NCBI GenBank assembly: GCA_030248215.1
Contig: JASANG010000236.1
Location: 62,001 to 126,000, forward strand
Direction of reading: 5' to 3'
DNA: 64,000 nucleotides
Origin: Enoplolaimus lenunculus
Lineage: Eukaryota; Nematoda; Enoplea; Enoplida; Thoracostomopsidae
Shown in pieces: positions 46,592 to 57,816 of the stretch. Made by a program: the position numbers and the translations under genes. The stretch's first letter is position 1. The number at the start of each line of letters is the position of its first letter. The notes beneath the pieces are model-generated. The model had not been told where the DNA came from. It saw only the letters and a list, made by a program, of their open reading frames with translations, and searched no databases.

Positions 46592-47788
46592 TACTGTAGT
46601 GACCCGAATAAGAGGGGGGACTGACATTTATTTGGCCTCTCCAGAGGGTACTGTCAGTCTAGGTAGAAACCAAGGGACATCAGACCTTTTTACTAAGCAG
46701 CTGGCATTGCATGTGCACATAACGGACAAGCATGTCTCACATGCTTACATGCCCTTATTTTCAACAAGGTCGTCCCTTGACCATCCAGCCTATTTTCGAC
46801 TGGATACCGTGTTCATAGCGACGGCAATTTGCCATTGCGCTCACGGCGTAGCCCCCATGTCAGTCTAGGTAGGAACCAAGGGACACCAGACCTTTTTACT
46901 AAGCAGCTGGAAAAGCGGGCTAGAGCGGGGATCGAACTCTCAGCCTACAGATCCATAAGCGAACACTCTACCACTGCGCCGCGTAGCCCGCCTCTCCAAC
47001 TGCATTTTTCGTCGACTATATGTGTCGACCGTACAACACAATGTGCATTGCATTTATTGCATATGCACCAGGACAAGCATGTCTCACATGCTTACATGTC
47101 CTTATTTTCAACAAGGTCGTCCCTTGACCGTCCATCCTATTTGTCAGTGTAGGCAGGAACCGGGACATCAGACCTTTCTACTAAGCAGCTGGAAAAGCGG
47201 GTTACGGGTGGTTTTGAACTAGCGACCCTCTGTGTGTCAGGCAGACGCTGTTACCACTGCGCCACGCAGCCCGCCTGTCTAACTGCATTTTTCGTCGACT
47301 ATATTTGTCAACCGTATGTTGCCAGCTAGCATACATACAGTGCACTGCACTATATTGCATGTGCACATAACGGACAAGCATGTCTCACATGCTTACAGGT
47401 ACCCCCTTGCTATTCGGTTACGGACAGTTATTTATTTTCTGCAGCCCTCCGCCACCCTTCTTTACTGATATATACGGTATTGCAACAGTCCGTTCAATTA
47501 AACGTTTTTTGCCTTGCATCAAAAGCTTGAGCGATAATGCAAGGTTATACTTTGGAATGTTACAATCAACACTTAAGTGCGCTTTTAAGTTCCGAACTCA
47601 AGGTTATTTGGTCCTACAGTCATCTATGCGCTACAATTAGAGATAATTGACATTTATGGACTCTAATTAGGGTTTAGGGACTCTATCCGCGTACGGACTC
47701 TTATTAGGGATACGGACTCCTATTGATTGGACTCAGAATGGGGACCCTCCTCTTATTACCCGCCTCTCTTATTCGGGTCACTACAGTA
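46592..47788. mobile_element. Tc1/mariner-type MITE split by a nested insertion
   Basis: TA, then CTGTAGTGACCCGAATAAGA at the left, and its exact inverse TCTTATTCGGGTCACTACAG then TA at the right. The two halves together match the 430-bp copy at 12372-12802. The break is at GGTAC, duplicated on both sides of a 746-bp insert (46652-47397). Confidence 0.93.
46652..47397. mobile_element. Nested TG...CA insert: tandem units with embedded tRNA-like sequence
   Basis: The insert starts TGTCAGTC and ends GCTTACA, with GGTAC on both sides (46647-46651, 47398-47402), a 5-bp target duplication. It is built of three tandem units starting TGTCAGTSTAGG at 46652, 46858 and 47142. Each unit carries TCAGACCTTT.TACTAAGCAG and ACAAGCATGTCTCACATGCT. 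Units 2 and 3 hold a minus-strand tRNA-like segment with a 7-bp acceptor-like stem (GCGGGCT / AGCCCGC in unit 2), a D-arm-like CGCAGTGGTA and a T-loop (TTCGATC in unit 2). TG...CA ends and 5-bp duplications are typical of LTR elements, and a TRIM-like origin is possible, but no primer-binding site or coding part is evident. A SINE-like concatemer is the alternative. Confidence 0.7.
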
Positions 47789-48329
47789 TAAAAATGCGCA
47801 AAAACTGTAGTATACCATATCAGGTTCCGCACTGAAATAAATGTGCAAACCACGTTATTGCGAAAAAATGTCGATGTTCTAGGACAAAACCATTTCGACA
47901 CGTGGGGGCCAGAAAAAATGAAAAAAACGTGTTTTTCGGGCCACCTAATTTAGGCTTTTTTGTTAAGAAAAATGACCCCCCAGAGATCTAAGCGGCGAAC
48001 ACAAGGAGAATGTCGTGAACAGATTTCACCACGCGGTTAGAGAGCGGCATGAAAAGTGTCTGACCAACAAAAACACGCAGAATAATAAATGATCAACATA
48101 TCAGTGTAAAATAGCACAAACAGTGACGAATGCAGAATTTTCTAACGAGGAGATGAACGTTTAGACGACACCTTACGCAATTTTGAAATTATATTTCTAA
48201 CAAAGTTTATAAATTGTTTGGAACCAAAAGCGGAGACGTATGGAGGAATTCAAATTGGTGGGGTCGGTCTTTTGTGCGTTATCTCTCCAGACGGCGTTTG
48301 CAAAATAAGGGTTCGATTTTGAAAATTCT

Positions 48330-48520
48330 AAGTTCACGAGGTTCCCACTTTGGACCCAAAAAATGTTTTGTCAAAAAGTTTAACAAATTATATACATTGG
48401 ATGTAGCTTGAGAAGCTGAGTCCAGTGGTGTTAATTTTTTCGCAATCGGATAATTGGTTAATGAGTTATTATCAAATAACTGATTTAGTGCGCTGCCAAC
48501 GATGTGAATGGCTGGGTTGC
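48330..48520. repeat. Half of the foldback seen in the 18.9 kb hAT-like element
   Basis: TTCCCACTTTGGACCCAAAA, AAAAGTTTAACAAATTATAT, AGCTTGAGAAGCTGAGTCCA and CAAATAACTGATTTAGTGCG run in the same order as one arm at 19190-19320. The other arm is missing. Confidence 0.6.
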
Positions 48521-48977
48521 AGCAACACGACTTAACTCGAATTCTAACTAAAGTCATGATTTTACTTAAGTTATGTCGTTTTAACTTTTAAGCGAGAGGT
48601 TCGCATTGTAATTTTCCCAAATAATCAATAGTTGCTGATGTCTGCGCTAATTTTGATCTATCAGTGTTAACTTTAAAATGGTATCATGAAAGATAGCAAT
48701 CATCAAAAAATTTCGACCAGTAAAGTTAATTCTCTTTCTTGACCTGAGTCCAAAATCGACTCAAGTCAGAGGTCGACTTTAAGTCATATGTCTGCAACTT
48801 CTAGTGTTAAGATAACATTGGGAATTTTTAATGATGGTCCAGATTAAAATTTTTTCACCCCATAGAAATGTACTAGGAAACCCCGCCTAAAACTGCTGCT
48901 AAACGATATATAGATTTGCAGTTTGATTTGTAGGACATAAATTTTTCACTTTGTAGCACGAACACATTCTTTGAACA

Positions 48978-48993
48978 CGGTAGCAGCAGCAGC

Positions 48994-49068
<75 letters not shown>

Positions 49069-49165
49069 CAACAACAACTACAATAATAATAATAACAACG
49101 ACAACCACAACAACAACAAACAACAACAATAGCAGCAGCAACAACAACAAAAGCAGCAGCAAAAA
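48978..49165. repeat. (AAC)n/(AGC)n microsatellite
   Basis: Nearly continuous CAA units with AGC and AAT interruptions. Open frames across it translate to poly-Leu, poly-Val or poly-Cys and are not genes. It is the same repeat type that encodes the Thr stalk of gene B. Confidence 0.95.
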
Positions 49166-49469
49166 AAGCCAAAATAAGCGAACTTAGAACGGTGTTCTGA
49201 ATCTTGCGTCTTCCTAAATTGATTTAGACAGCAGCGAAGCGATATTAATTTAATTTGCGATTTAGATTCGCGTTGTTCTAACTAAAACTTCTTCTGCGCT
49301 CGGTGTTCAGGTTGACGAACGCCTGAGCCTGTACAAAAAGGAAACGTGTATCTATACATTAAAACTGTGAAAGTATTTTCGTATGCCTACTTTGTTGTAA
49401 ACTGTATTGTAAACCATTTTAAAAATCTATTGCGCCGCCTTGGGACTCAAAACTATTGCTTGTTGATGC

Positions 49470-49645
49470 GGTCCAAAGATCAGGGGCAGAATGTTTTTCT
49501 GTGACACTACGTAAGCTTAAGATTTAGACTAACTTTTTGCTTACGATTACGCTTAGGTTTATGTATAAACTCATTCTTAAGCTAAGGCTTAGGCATCAGA
49601 GTATGCTTATATTACTGTTTTACGGCATTGTTCTATACATTGGTC
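49470..49645. mobile_element. TTAGGC-type MITE with perfect 8-bp target duplication (best-bounded copy)
   Basis: The left end, GGTCCAAAGATCAGGGGCAG, and right end, TTGTTCTATACATTGGTC, are inverted. Both flanks are GTTGATGC (49462-49469 and 49646-49653). The interior, in reverse orientation, is ACGTAAGCTTAAGATTTAGA, CTTAGGTTTATGTATAAACT, GGCTTAGGCATCAGAGTATG and CTTATATTACTG. Length is 176 bp. Confidence 0.93.
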
Positions 49646-50269
49646 GTTGATGCAAAGGATTTAAATGGAACCGTAGTATTAGCTGTTGTTGATAAAAACT
49701 GTTAGACACAGTTGATAAAATATGTTAGTTTCACGCATAGACAATATTATGAACATCAAAAGAACATCAAAAAGACGCATGCGCAGTGTAAAATCTCCAC
49801 AAGACGTAGAAAACCTTACAGTTTCGAGCGTTGTACACCTATACTCGATGATGCTTATCGTCTTCCGTCGCGGTTGGAGTCTTAACTTGAAATTATATCT
49901 CACATTAAATAAAAAAACATTCATGTGGAAAACGAACGCACGTTATTATCATCTGCAATATTAAGTGTACAAGAAAGACTATATTAAAATTGATAAAATG
50001 AAAAATGAAATATATTTTCCTCAAAAAGTAGAAATAAGTGAGAGCTAGCGTGATAATCACGTAATATTCGCATTAGCCGTTGCCAGGTGCAAGTAGCGTG
50101 AGAGCTAATTAAAATATATATATACAGGTCAACTGAGTTGAGTCTATGCAATCTCAAAGTTGATGCCGAAATTATGATATCGCGTTTTATACCAAACAAC
50201 TCTGTCAATATATTTTGTGTATATATTTGCAGATGTTTGTTGCGCGATATCATAAAACATTTCTTCGCC

Positions 50270-50400
50270 CGGACAACTCGTCGACGGACGTTTCATAACG
50301 CGACATCTCATAGACTCGACAACTTGTTGCCGACCATTAGGCTTAAAGATTATGCTTTTAGGTTTAGGCTTTGGTTTATGTTTAGGCTTGAGCACCTGTC
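50270..50400. repeat. GACAACTCGTCG-type repeat fragment plus TTAGGC motifs
   Basis: CCGGACAACTCGTCGACGGA and CTCGACAACTTGTTGCCGAC match the 21262-21595 repeat type. TTAGGTTTAGGCTTTGGTTT follows, as if a TTAGGC-type copy had landed beside it. Confidence 0.45.
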
Positions 50401-50499
50401 ACCGAAAAGTTGTGCGCAGATTTGTTTACAGTTTGCGCAGTTCGCTTGTTTAGAAAATCACTTATTATATTACTGGTGATAGGCGCTAGGCACAGTTGA

Positions 50500-51995
50500 A
50501 AATACGGCTCTGGGCATCAGGAAAGTCAAAAGCCTTCGAGTAATGGCAAGTCACACCAGATTTACAGGAACTTTAGACTTAATGAAATTTTCACGCTTTA
50601 AAAATTTGTTAAATAATACAGGCTTTGCGTTAACCCTGTACGTGACTTATTGTGCCAGTTGAATTATATCTGAAATTTAACACTTATCGTCTTCAAATAC
50701 AGATAAAACAGTAGGATTGAGCCGCTAGCTTTTGCCGTCTCAGCATTGAAAATCGATAACTCGTAAATGTTTCGAATTTAAGGCGCGAAATAAAATAATC
50801 AGCCTGGTCTGATAAAACTGGTAAACAGGAGAAAAAACGTACAGAAAAACTTTTCAAGATTTGCAAGTCGGTTTAGAACACGGGTGGAGCAACCATATGA
50901 CGCACCAGGTCCTGTGGTCAGGTTGAAATTTGGAGCATTCAACAAATAAAAAAAATCTTTGTTTATCTGCATTTATTTAAATAGTTAGATGTGGGCCGGT
51001 TTATATCTAAATGCCAGATGAGAGCCGATTTTTAGTGCCATTGTCGTCGCTGATGCGGACGACTTATATCGCCGAGAAATTCAATACGGAATAATAAATT
51101 AAAGCGCGACTCCTACTAAATCCTTCACTATACTACACAGGATGTCTAAAACAGAAAAAACACCAAACTAAACTCTTGTTGTGGTTAAATTGATTAGCAA
51201 AGTAACCTTTGAAAAATTATTTGAGCTATGGTGGGTTGTCATAGTAACACATTAACACCTAAAACGTTACTGTGAATCAGAGCTTCGAACACCTCTGACA
51301 CGAAGGTATTTGGAAAATTTTTGAATCAGTTCGGCATTTGGCGTCTAGCGTTTACACGACAAAAATCGCTACACCTGATGAACGCAAGGATTTATGCTTT
51401 TAAGCTGAAGCAAATACGAACACCTTAATATGATTGGGCGTAATTTTTCGAAATTGTTGCAAAGATTAAAGCGTGACATTGTATCTTTTGTTATGTTTTA
51501 TGACACCCAGCTTGGTCCGGCGCCGCCCGACACAACACCATTCTGAAGCTTAAATCTGAATCTCACTCTAATTATAAGGTTGGCCTAATGTATAGAACAG
51601 AACCGTAACCAGGGTGCAAATGGATAGTAAAAAATAGCAAAAACGACGAATGATCAAAATATCGAAAATGGAAAACAGATATTGAAGTATAAAAGGTTTA
51701 AAGATGTTTTAGTTTTCGGCCAACGCAATTGAGGTATACAAATATTTACTTGGGTTTCAAAAAATATTAAAGAAAAAATTGCGGACGCAGCGAAATTTTT
51801 AAGATTTTTAATAAATTTCGTAATGTTTCCTTGATTATAAATCATTTGCAACATATTTGTAATGAAAAATTGCGATATATATACGTGATTTTTAACTAAT
51901 TTTGAGTACAAAATGAACATAATTCCCGGTAATTCTATAATGAAAACGGTCATCGATTTTTACTCTAAACGGAAACAGATATCTAGCTACACTCT
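50500..51995. other. Gene-free stretch
   Basis: No credible exon and no bounded repeat recognised. Confidence 0.3.
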
Positions 51996-51999
51996 GGCT

Positions 52000-52176
52000 G
52001 TAACAGTAGTATTCCTAAGCCTAAGCCTAAGCCTGAGCCTAAGCGCAGGAAAGAGCATATACCTTCGCCTAAAACATAAGCCTAAGCCTAAGCCTAAGCA
52101 AAAAGTCTGTCTAACGCTTTAACTTACTTCATTGCAGTTCCGTGCGTGACCTTTCCGCGGGCCGAAAATTCAAAGC
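52000..52176. mobile_element. TTAGGC-type MITE, ends partly eroded
   Basis: CTGTAACAGTAGTATTCCTA, then CCTAAGCCTAAGCCTGAGCC, GCGCAGGAAAGAGCATATAC and a second CCTAAGCCTAAGCCTAAGC run. It ends TTGCAGTTCCGTGCGTGACC, TTTCCGCGGGCC. This copy has the cleanest hexamer array in the window. Confidence 0.75.
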
Positions 52177-52767
52177 CTGGCCTTTATACTTTTAAACCAC
52201 AGCGTTAAAAATTTAAACAAATCATGGTTTAAATATATAATTTCTAAGCCAATGGGTGTAAAGGGTTTTCAACATTTTGGCCCCCCTCGAGCGCCCGGGG
52301 GCCCAAATACTACGTGCTTAATGCGTCGTACTGAAAAACTGGCAAGGACAGTCTTGAAATTTGTAGTCTGGTTTAACAAGAAACAACTTTTTTCAAAATC
52401 TTTGAAAATGTTTATGGACGCCTTGGCTCACGTTTCGCTAGCGAATCTTGCGTAAAATCAATGTGACTCAATTAATATATAGCGGATTTAAGCCTTTTTT
52501 GCCTCCCCATTACGCAATCCGCTTTAGTTTTAAACAAAACACCACAATCAATAGATTAATCAAAACAACTCTCTCTGGCTGGATGATACAACAAATACAC
52601 GTATTGAAGAGGTACATCTGTAACGAACGCAAAAAACAATATCTTCACCGGCGCATGGGTGGAAAATTATTCAGTAACCTTTCAAAATATACCGTGTGAA
52701 TCGGTGTGTCAGCGTAAATACAAAAACATATCAACATCACTAGCCATATACACTCACGCGAGAGTGT

Positions 52768-52931
52768 CAGGCCCGTAGCCAGGTCACCTTGACAAGGGGC
52801 TTAACATTGTTCACTTGGGGCATACAAGGGATTTCTGTGACTAACAAGCAAGGTTGAAAATTTGTAAGGGTGGGGGCAAAAATTGCAGGGGCGGTTGAAC
52901 CTCCTGCCCCACCCCTTTGGCTATGGGCCCG
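52768..52931. mobile_element. hAT-like MITE with 8-bp target duplication
   Basis: The left end CAGGCCCGTAGCCAGGTCAC and right end CCTTTGGCTATGGGCCCG are inverted. Flanks GAGAGTGT (52760-52767) and GAGGGTGT (52932-52939) differ by one base, as expected of a hAT 8-bp duplication. It contains GCAAGGTTGAAAATTTGTAA. Confidence 0.86.
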
Positions 52932-53138
52932 GAGGGTGTAGACATGATTGCATTTCTTGAGGGTAAAAACTTCACGTGAACGTTATTTGCAAGCGACCTT
53001 TTATCGAACACATAAGTATAAGATTTTTAACATTAATGCTTAAGGTTAATATTCTATAACCTGTGGCAGTGTCCATTTTTCATTAATTTATAAATTTCCG
53101 AAATATATAACCCCTGAATATCTTTTTTGTATATGTAC

Positions 53139-53347
53139 CTGTACAGAAAAGCGTCCGGCAGGGTCGTATACCTGGGTTGCGATCGATACGATATGTCCCA
53201 TCTCGAGATTTCTGCCCAGACAAAATCTTTTTTAACAGACTCTTAGAATAACCTTCTGGATCGTAAAACGCTAAAAATGTTTCTGGACATGAAATTGTAC
53301 ACTTCAGATTTGAAATTCTGGCTACTTCCTTGGCGTCGGGTCCTCGT
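53139..53347 (-). CDS. Candidate exon, Cys-containing, unrecognised
   Basis: Acceptor GTGCTTCAAG and donor CTGTACAG/GTACAT bound an open segment encoding about 69 residues with RGPDAKEVARISNLKCTISC, PETFLAFYDPEGYSKSLL and IRPCRTLFCT. The frame also stays open upstream to about 53454. Four cysteines and the absence of long hydrophobic runs suggest an extracellular domain. It lies downstream of the 54725-55836 exons on the same strand and may belong to that gene, but no phase-consistent join could be proved. Confidence 0.45.
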
Positions 53348-53459
53348 CTTGAAGCACAAAAAACCATTACAGACATATAAAACACAGCTGTAGAACGTAA
53401 GCTACATGAAAGGGAAGCATTCGATTTACCATATGGTAACAGAAGATGGAACAAGCGAT

Positions 53460-54715
53460 CTGTTAGGCCCCTCCGGCGTGGCTATTCAATATAGTTAAAA
53501 GTGTTTTTTTAGATTTTTGTACGGTAAAAGCTAGATAAAAACAAGACTGGGGGACCCTGTCTATTAGTCTACAAGTTCTGAACCGCGAAATTAGCATCGA
53601 TTGCATCTGGCGAAGGTATGATAAGTTCAAGAAAAAAATGTTGCTCGAGAATGTAGCGGACGGGACAAATAATTGAAATCAAAAGTGCAGTAGTATCACT
53701 GTTAAATTTTAATTCTTATGAAGTTTGGGAAGTACAAATCCTCCATACATATACTTTTTAGTATGCGCCACTATTTTACAGCGTCAAGAATTTCGACAGT
53801 AGTGCGGTTTTTGCTAAAGTACAAATTAAGGGTTGCAAAAATAACGGAAACGAAAACGAATATGTTGTGATTAAAATAACGGAAACAGAAAACAGATATT
53901 AGAAACAAATTAATGACAGCTTGAACAATGGAGAAATATTTGGCTTCTCGGTCATACATGGTAGAAAGTTTTAAAAACGTTTTATTTTTCAGCCAGCCAG
54001 TACAATTGAGGTATGCAAATATTTACTTTGCTTTGTAAACTTTTTAAGAAAATATTGTCATTGCACGCATTAATGAAAATGTTAGCTGAATTTTATTAGT
54101 CATTTTTATTTGACTTTGTACAATTGCAGCATATTTGTGACAAAAAATTGCAAGATGTGATAAATAACTCATAATGAGCACACAAATAACAAAAATTCTG
54201 ATATTTCTAAAAACCGTAACGAAAGCGGACACCGATTTTTATCCGTAACGAATATCCGGTCACACCTGGCTATATTCTGGTGCAATTGTTTGTTTGCCAC
54301 AAACCCCGCTTTCCTGTCGTTTATATATAGTAAAAATATCGCAAGATGGACAAAACTAAACTTAGAAGTTCGATTTACAACTTGCCTCATAACTTGCAGC
54401 ATTAAAGCGAAAATTGACTTTTTTATAAATTAGTGGGCGAAAGTAAGTTGACACAAAGTTGAAATTCAATTAGCCCACTTTCCCTATTTTTAGAAACCGT
54501 AGTCGAAAAGTAACGTTTGTATTTTCTAAATGCTGGGATCAACTACAAGCGGATGACTCATTCATTACCAGTACATCTTCGAATTTTTGCGCAAACCTAT
54601 AAGCCTTTGCGTCTAAGCCCTAGCGAGTAAAATTCCAAAATTCTACTAATAATTCTCCGGCCATCCCATCAGGCAGCACCTTGATCTGGCTCTGAAATTT
54701 CAAATCATGTCGCAA
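53460..54715. other. Gene-free stretch
   Basis: No supported exon. Parts of 53820-54240 (GATTAAAATAACGGAAACAG, GTATGCAAATATTTACTTTG, TTGTGACAAAAAATTGCAAG) are similar to 51700-51960, so a diverged dispersed repeat is likely. Confidence 0.35.
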
Positions 54716-54724
54716 TTTTTTTTA

Positions 54725-55836
54725 CTAATATTGACAAAACACTTCGTCACGTTGAAAACATCGACAAGGTTTTGAACAAAATATTTCCGGACACCACCAA
54801 CATCCGCGGCACCATGTTCGTTTAATGCTTAACTCAAATTCACAAGGGTCGCCTCGATTTTCGCTTGTAACCGTTTCGTCACTGGACGCTTGTCTAATTT
54901 TGATCCGTGCCTGTTGCGTCGCCGGCGTTACCTTAGTTGTTCTTACAGTTGGTTGGGGATTTGGTCGGCTTTGCGGCGTGGGAAAATCAGGGGATAGCTG
55001 TTGATCAGGGGCTATTGATTTGCGTTCCACCGGTTTTGGGTGTCTAAAATTGGCTTAGTGATAATTTAAAGCGACCGTTTCATTCACATTTTGGTCCATG
55101 TTAACTATAAGGGAATGTTTACTATAAGCATAAAGCCTAAGCCTCACAGTCTCTAAGTCTCCCAGCCGCCTTATGTCCCAGTGAACAGGCCAGATAGTTC
55201 ATGTGGATCAGCATTGTTGTGGTCAAGTTATAAATCTTGCAAAGATTCATGATTTAAGCTTATCATCATGAGGTCCTTGTTCTTTTTGCGCATAAGTTTG
55301 TATTAGGTTTCGACTAAAAACTCCCGACTCTATAGTGCCTCGCGGTCTACTTTCAACTCTGTTTGAAAGTAAAATTTCTTCCAATAACTATAGTACGGCT
55401 GAAAGTTACCTTCGCTCTACGGTAAAAGAAATGACTTTTTCAAACCATAAAGTGTTCAACTGATTAATTGAACGAACCTTTGATCCACAGTATACAAAAC
55501 TTCGATCCGGTAACAAGCGACCAAATCTGTCCCACCTTGGGAGTCGTCCAACTCACAGTTAACAGCATCACTGCGGGTCGTCAACTGCCGTATTCTCACC
55601 CGATGTCGGTACTGATTCCGGCACTGTGAACAACTTTGTTGCTGCTCAAAATGTCTGGGAGGTTGTCGTGACGTTTCTCTACCCAGAGGGGCACCAAATC
55701 GTCTGAGTAGTTGGTTGTGTCTTCTGGGCTGACTTCGTTCTGACTGGGGTGAACGGCAACGTGACGCGCAGTATTGACGTATGCTGACTGATTTTGGTTT
55801 GCTTAATAGCCGAACATGGGCGATCAGAGTGCCGTC
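54725..55836 (-). CDS. Two candidate exons of an unrecognised, Cys- and Pro-containing protein
   Basis: Exon 55836-55478 has a good acceptor (GGGTTTCAG) and donor (ATCAAAG/GTTCGT). It encodes about 119 residues including SVSIRQYCASRC, CSQCRNQYRHRV and DLVACYRIEVLYTVDQ. It leaves two bases, which join in phase to an exon at 55043 (acceptor AATTTTAG): HPKPVERKSIAPDQQLSPDF, then a Pro/Thr/Gln-rich linker and ASSDETVTSENRGDPCEFEL. Beyond that, the frame gives a Cys/Trp-rich tail to a stop at 54725. The alternative frame there (VRKYFVQNLVDVFNVTKCF) looks more protein-like, so an intron or error near 54830 is possible. I do not know the family. It may be a downstream part of gene D, but phase with 57350-57474 does not fit. 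Confidence 0.45.
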
Positions 55837-56821
55837 CTGAAACCCGGAAGTCAAATTTAATTTGAAAAAATTTCAAAAATTTCCTATGAAAAAAATATGC
55901 GTTAAATTTGAAATATTTCACTTTGTGGAAATTCGTTCTGGCAATCGACGCTTGATTTCTGTAAACAATGATTAAACTATCATCGTGAAACTCAGAAATT
56001 AAATTTTATTAAAAAATTTTCAAAAATAATATTTTAGACATTCGTGTTAAATTTGAAATATTTTATTCTGTGGAATTTGGAATACCGCAACAGTCAGAAA
56101 TTCTAAATTCGCTGCTGTTTTGATATCAAATCCTATTAGTCAAAAGTGAACAACATGGATTGAATCGCCGTCTATTTTTTCACTCCATCTTAAGAATGCT
56201 ACACTCGTACCAGGCTCGAAGCTAGAATGAAACCATAGGTTACTGAGCGCTTTCCACAAAAAATTTTTGGGCCCCAATAAAAATGTTAACTTCGCCCCCA
56301 CAAATGATGTTTTAGTTCAACGAGTTGAGCTGACTACTTTCGAGTAGTCTGTATGCCGAGTGGTCCAGCAGCCGAGGCCGGCAGATCGGCCTCGATCATT
56401 TTTGAAGGGAAAGAACTTTGAATGACAGACTGGAAATTTTTATCAAAATGGTATAAGTCCATACATTACAAAGTATTTGCCATTTTGCCAATATTTATCG
56501 CAACCCATCGCACGTCGACCCCCTGGTTTGTCAATCCGACGTTGCATTCAAGTGAATGGAAGTACATCGCAGACTATACCTGAGAACTGAACGCATCTTC
56601 GAACAACGGATTCGAGCTTTTTGCCAAGTTCAACTGGCGTTCACTTAGATCCGGCAGTTCGAATGTGCGGCGAAGAGTATAAAATTCCCCCTGGCGAAAC
56701 GTATCACAGCCCGGGCGGGGCAAATTTGTCTTTTTTACAATCGAAAAATTTGATTCTGGACGCCCTTCTGGTCCGCAAAGGTTGCAGTAACGGCTAAAAG
56801 TTAATGATATAAATAAATCAA

Positions 56822-57062
56822 TACACTGTAAATTACGATGAGTTGATTAATCAACTCTCAGAGAGCGAATTAGTCATTTCTGGTTCTTTCTGAATTCGTA
56901 ACGTAAATATTAAATAATTCTGAGCTGATTTAATCTGTTAATTAATTAACTCACAATGAGATAAATCAATTCAGAATTCTGAGTTCTGAAAGACCTAATT
57001 CAGAACTCAGGCTTCTGAGTGGAATGAACTCATTCTGAATTAAAATCAACTCACTGGAATGT
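56822..57062. repeat. Foldback MITE with GAGTTGATT arms
   Basis: The left end ACACTGTAAATTACGATGAG TTGATTAATC pairs with the right end, inverted, ACAATGCACATTCCAGTGAG TTGATTTTAA. The interior consists of short inverted GAATTC/GAACTCA and TTAATTAATTAA motifs. It resembles 176-354 in design and end sequence. Confidence 0.68.
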
Positions 57063-57349
57063 GCATTGTATATACATATATATTGAGCCTATGATAAACT
57101 ATGAGCAATAGTGCACGGATTACAAATTTGCCACAAGGCGTGAAAGACCCCTCCCCAAGGGCTCCAGTGTTAAGGTACGATATATAAAAGCTGTAGATTA
57201 AACGCCGTTGGTCCCAAAGTCCCGAGTTATAATCTACAACTAGAATTGATATCTTGGATAAAATGGAAAACGTTTATGCGTGAAAGAATATAGAGGGTGA
57301 CAATGCAAACCCTACTAGTAGTCATTTTTCCCATCAAAAAATTTTGTAC

Positions 57350-57474
57350 CTTCGTCACAATTAATACCAGCGTACAATAAAGTACTGCCGCGTCTACTGA
57401 TTAACCAAGAGGTTTCCACTGTTTTTAGATGTTCTATTAACTTCGGTACCAAGCACAAAATTAATGACGCAAAG
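57350..57474 (-). CDS. Candidate exon, unrecognised
   Basis: Acceptor TGCTTATAG and donor GACGAAG/GTACAA bound 125 nt encoding FASLILCLVPKLIEHLKTVE and SWLISRRGSTLLYAGINCDE. If gene D used the alternative donor GCGTG/GTAAAA at 57821 in place of its adjacent stop, this exon would follow in phase. The match of phase alone has a one-in-three chance, so the link is only suggestive. Confidence 0.35.
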
Positions 57475-57564
57475 CTATAAGCAATTTTGTCAGGCAATGT
57501 AATATCTTATTCAACTTATTTCAAGGCCGCTTGTATAATATCTCGTTTACACTTGTAGAGCCAG

Positions 57565-57728
57565 TATGATGAGCAGGGTCGCAACAGTTGTATAAGCATA
57601 TTTCTAAGCCTAAGCATAACAGTTAACTTATACCAAAGTCTGAGCAAAAAATAGCGTAAACCTTCAGCTTGCTTTATTGCCGTCCCGTAGAAAAACGCTC
57701 CGACATTGATCTGTACATGAGCCCATTG
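57565..57728. mobile_element. TTAGGC-type MITE
   Basis: AGCAGGGTCGCAACAGTTGT, ATAAGCATATTTCTAAGCCT, TTCAGCTTGCTTTATTGCCG, AACGCTCCGACATTGATCTG, then TACATGAGCCC. Ends follow the family, but the left terminus is incomplete. It lies just beyond the 3' end of gene D. Confidence 0.72.
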
Positions 57729-57816
57729 GTGCATGTGCTTTTTTGTGAATGATACATTTACGCTTTTAAATCTATTTGAACTTGTAATTTTTTAAAGCGA
57801 AGAAATAAAGCAAATT

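Noticed and set aside
46915-47275. Functional tRNA genes on the minus strand
   Set aside because: Acceptor-like stems form, but T-stems and anticodon stems pair poorly and both copies sit in a repeated transposon-like unit.
48873-49172. Poly-Leu and poly-Val minus-strand frames
   Set aside because: Artefacts of the (AAC)n microsatellite.
56345-56400. tRNA-like GCCGAGTGGTCCAGCAGCCG segment
   Set aside because: The A-box part fits, but no B box follows at the right distance; only a possible SINE fragment.
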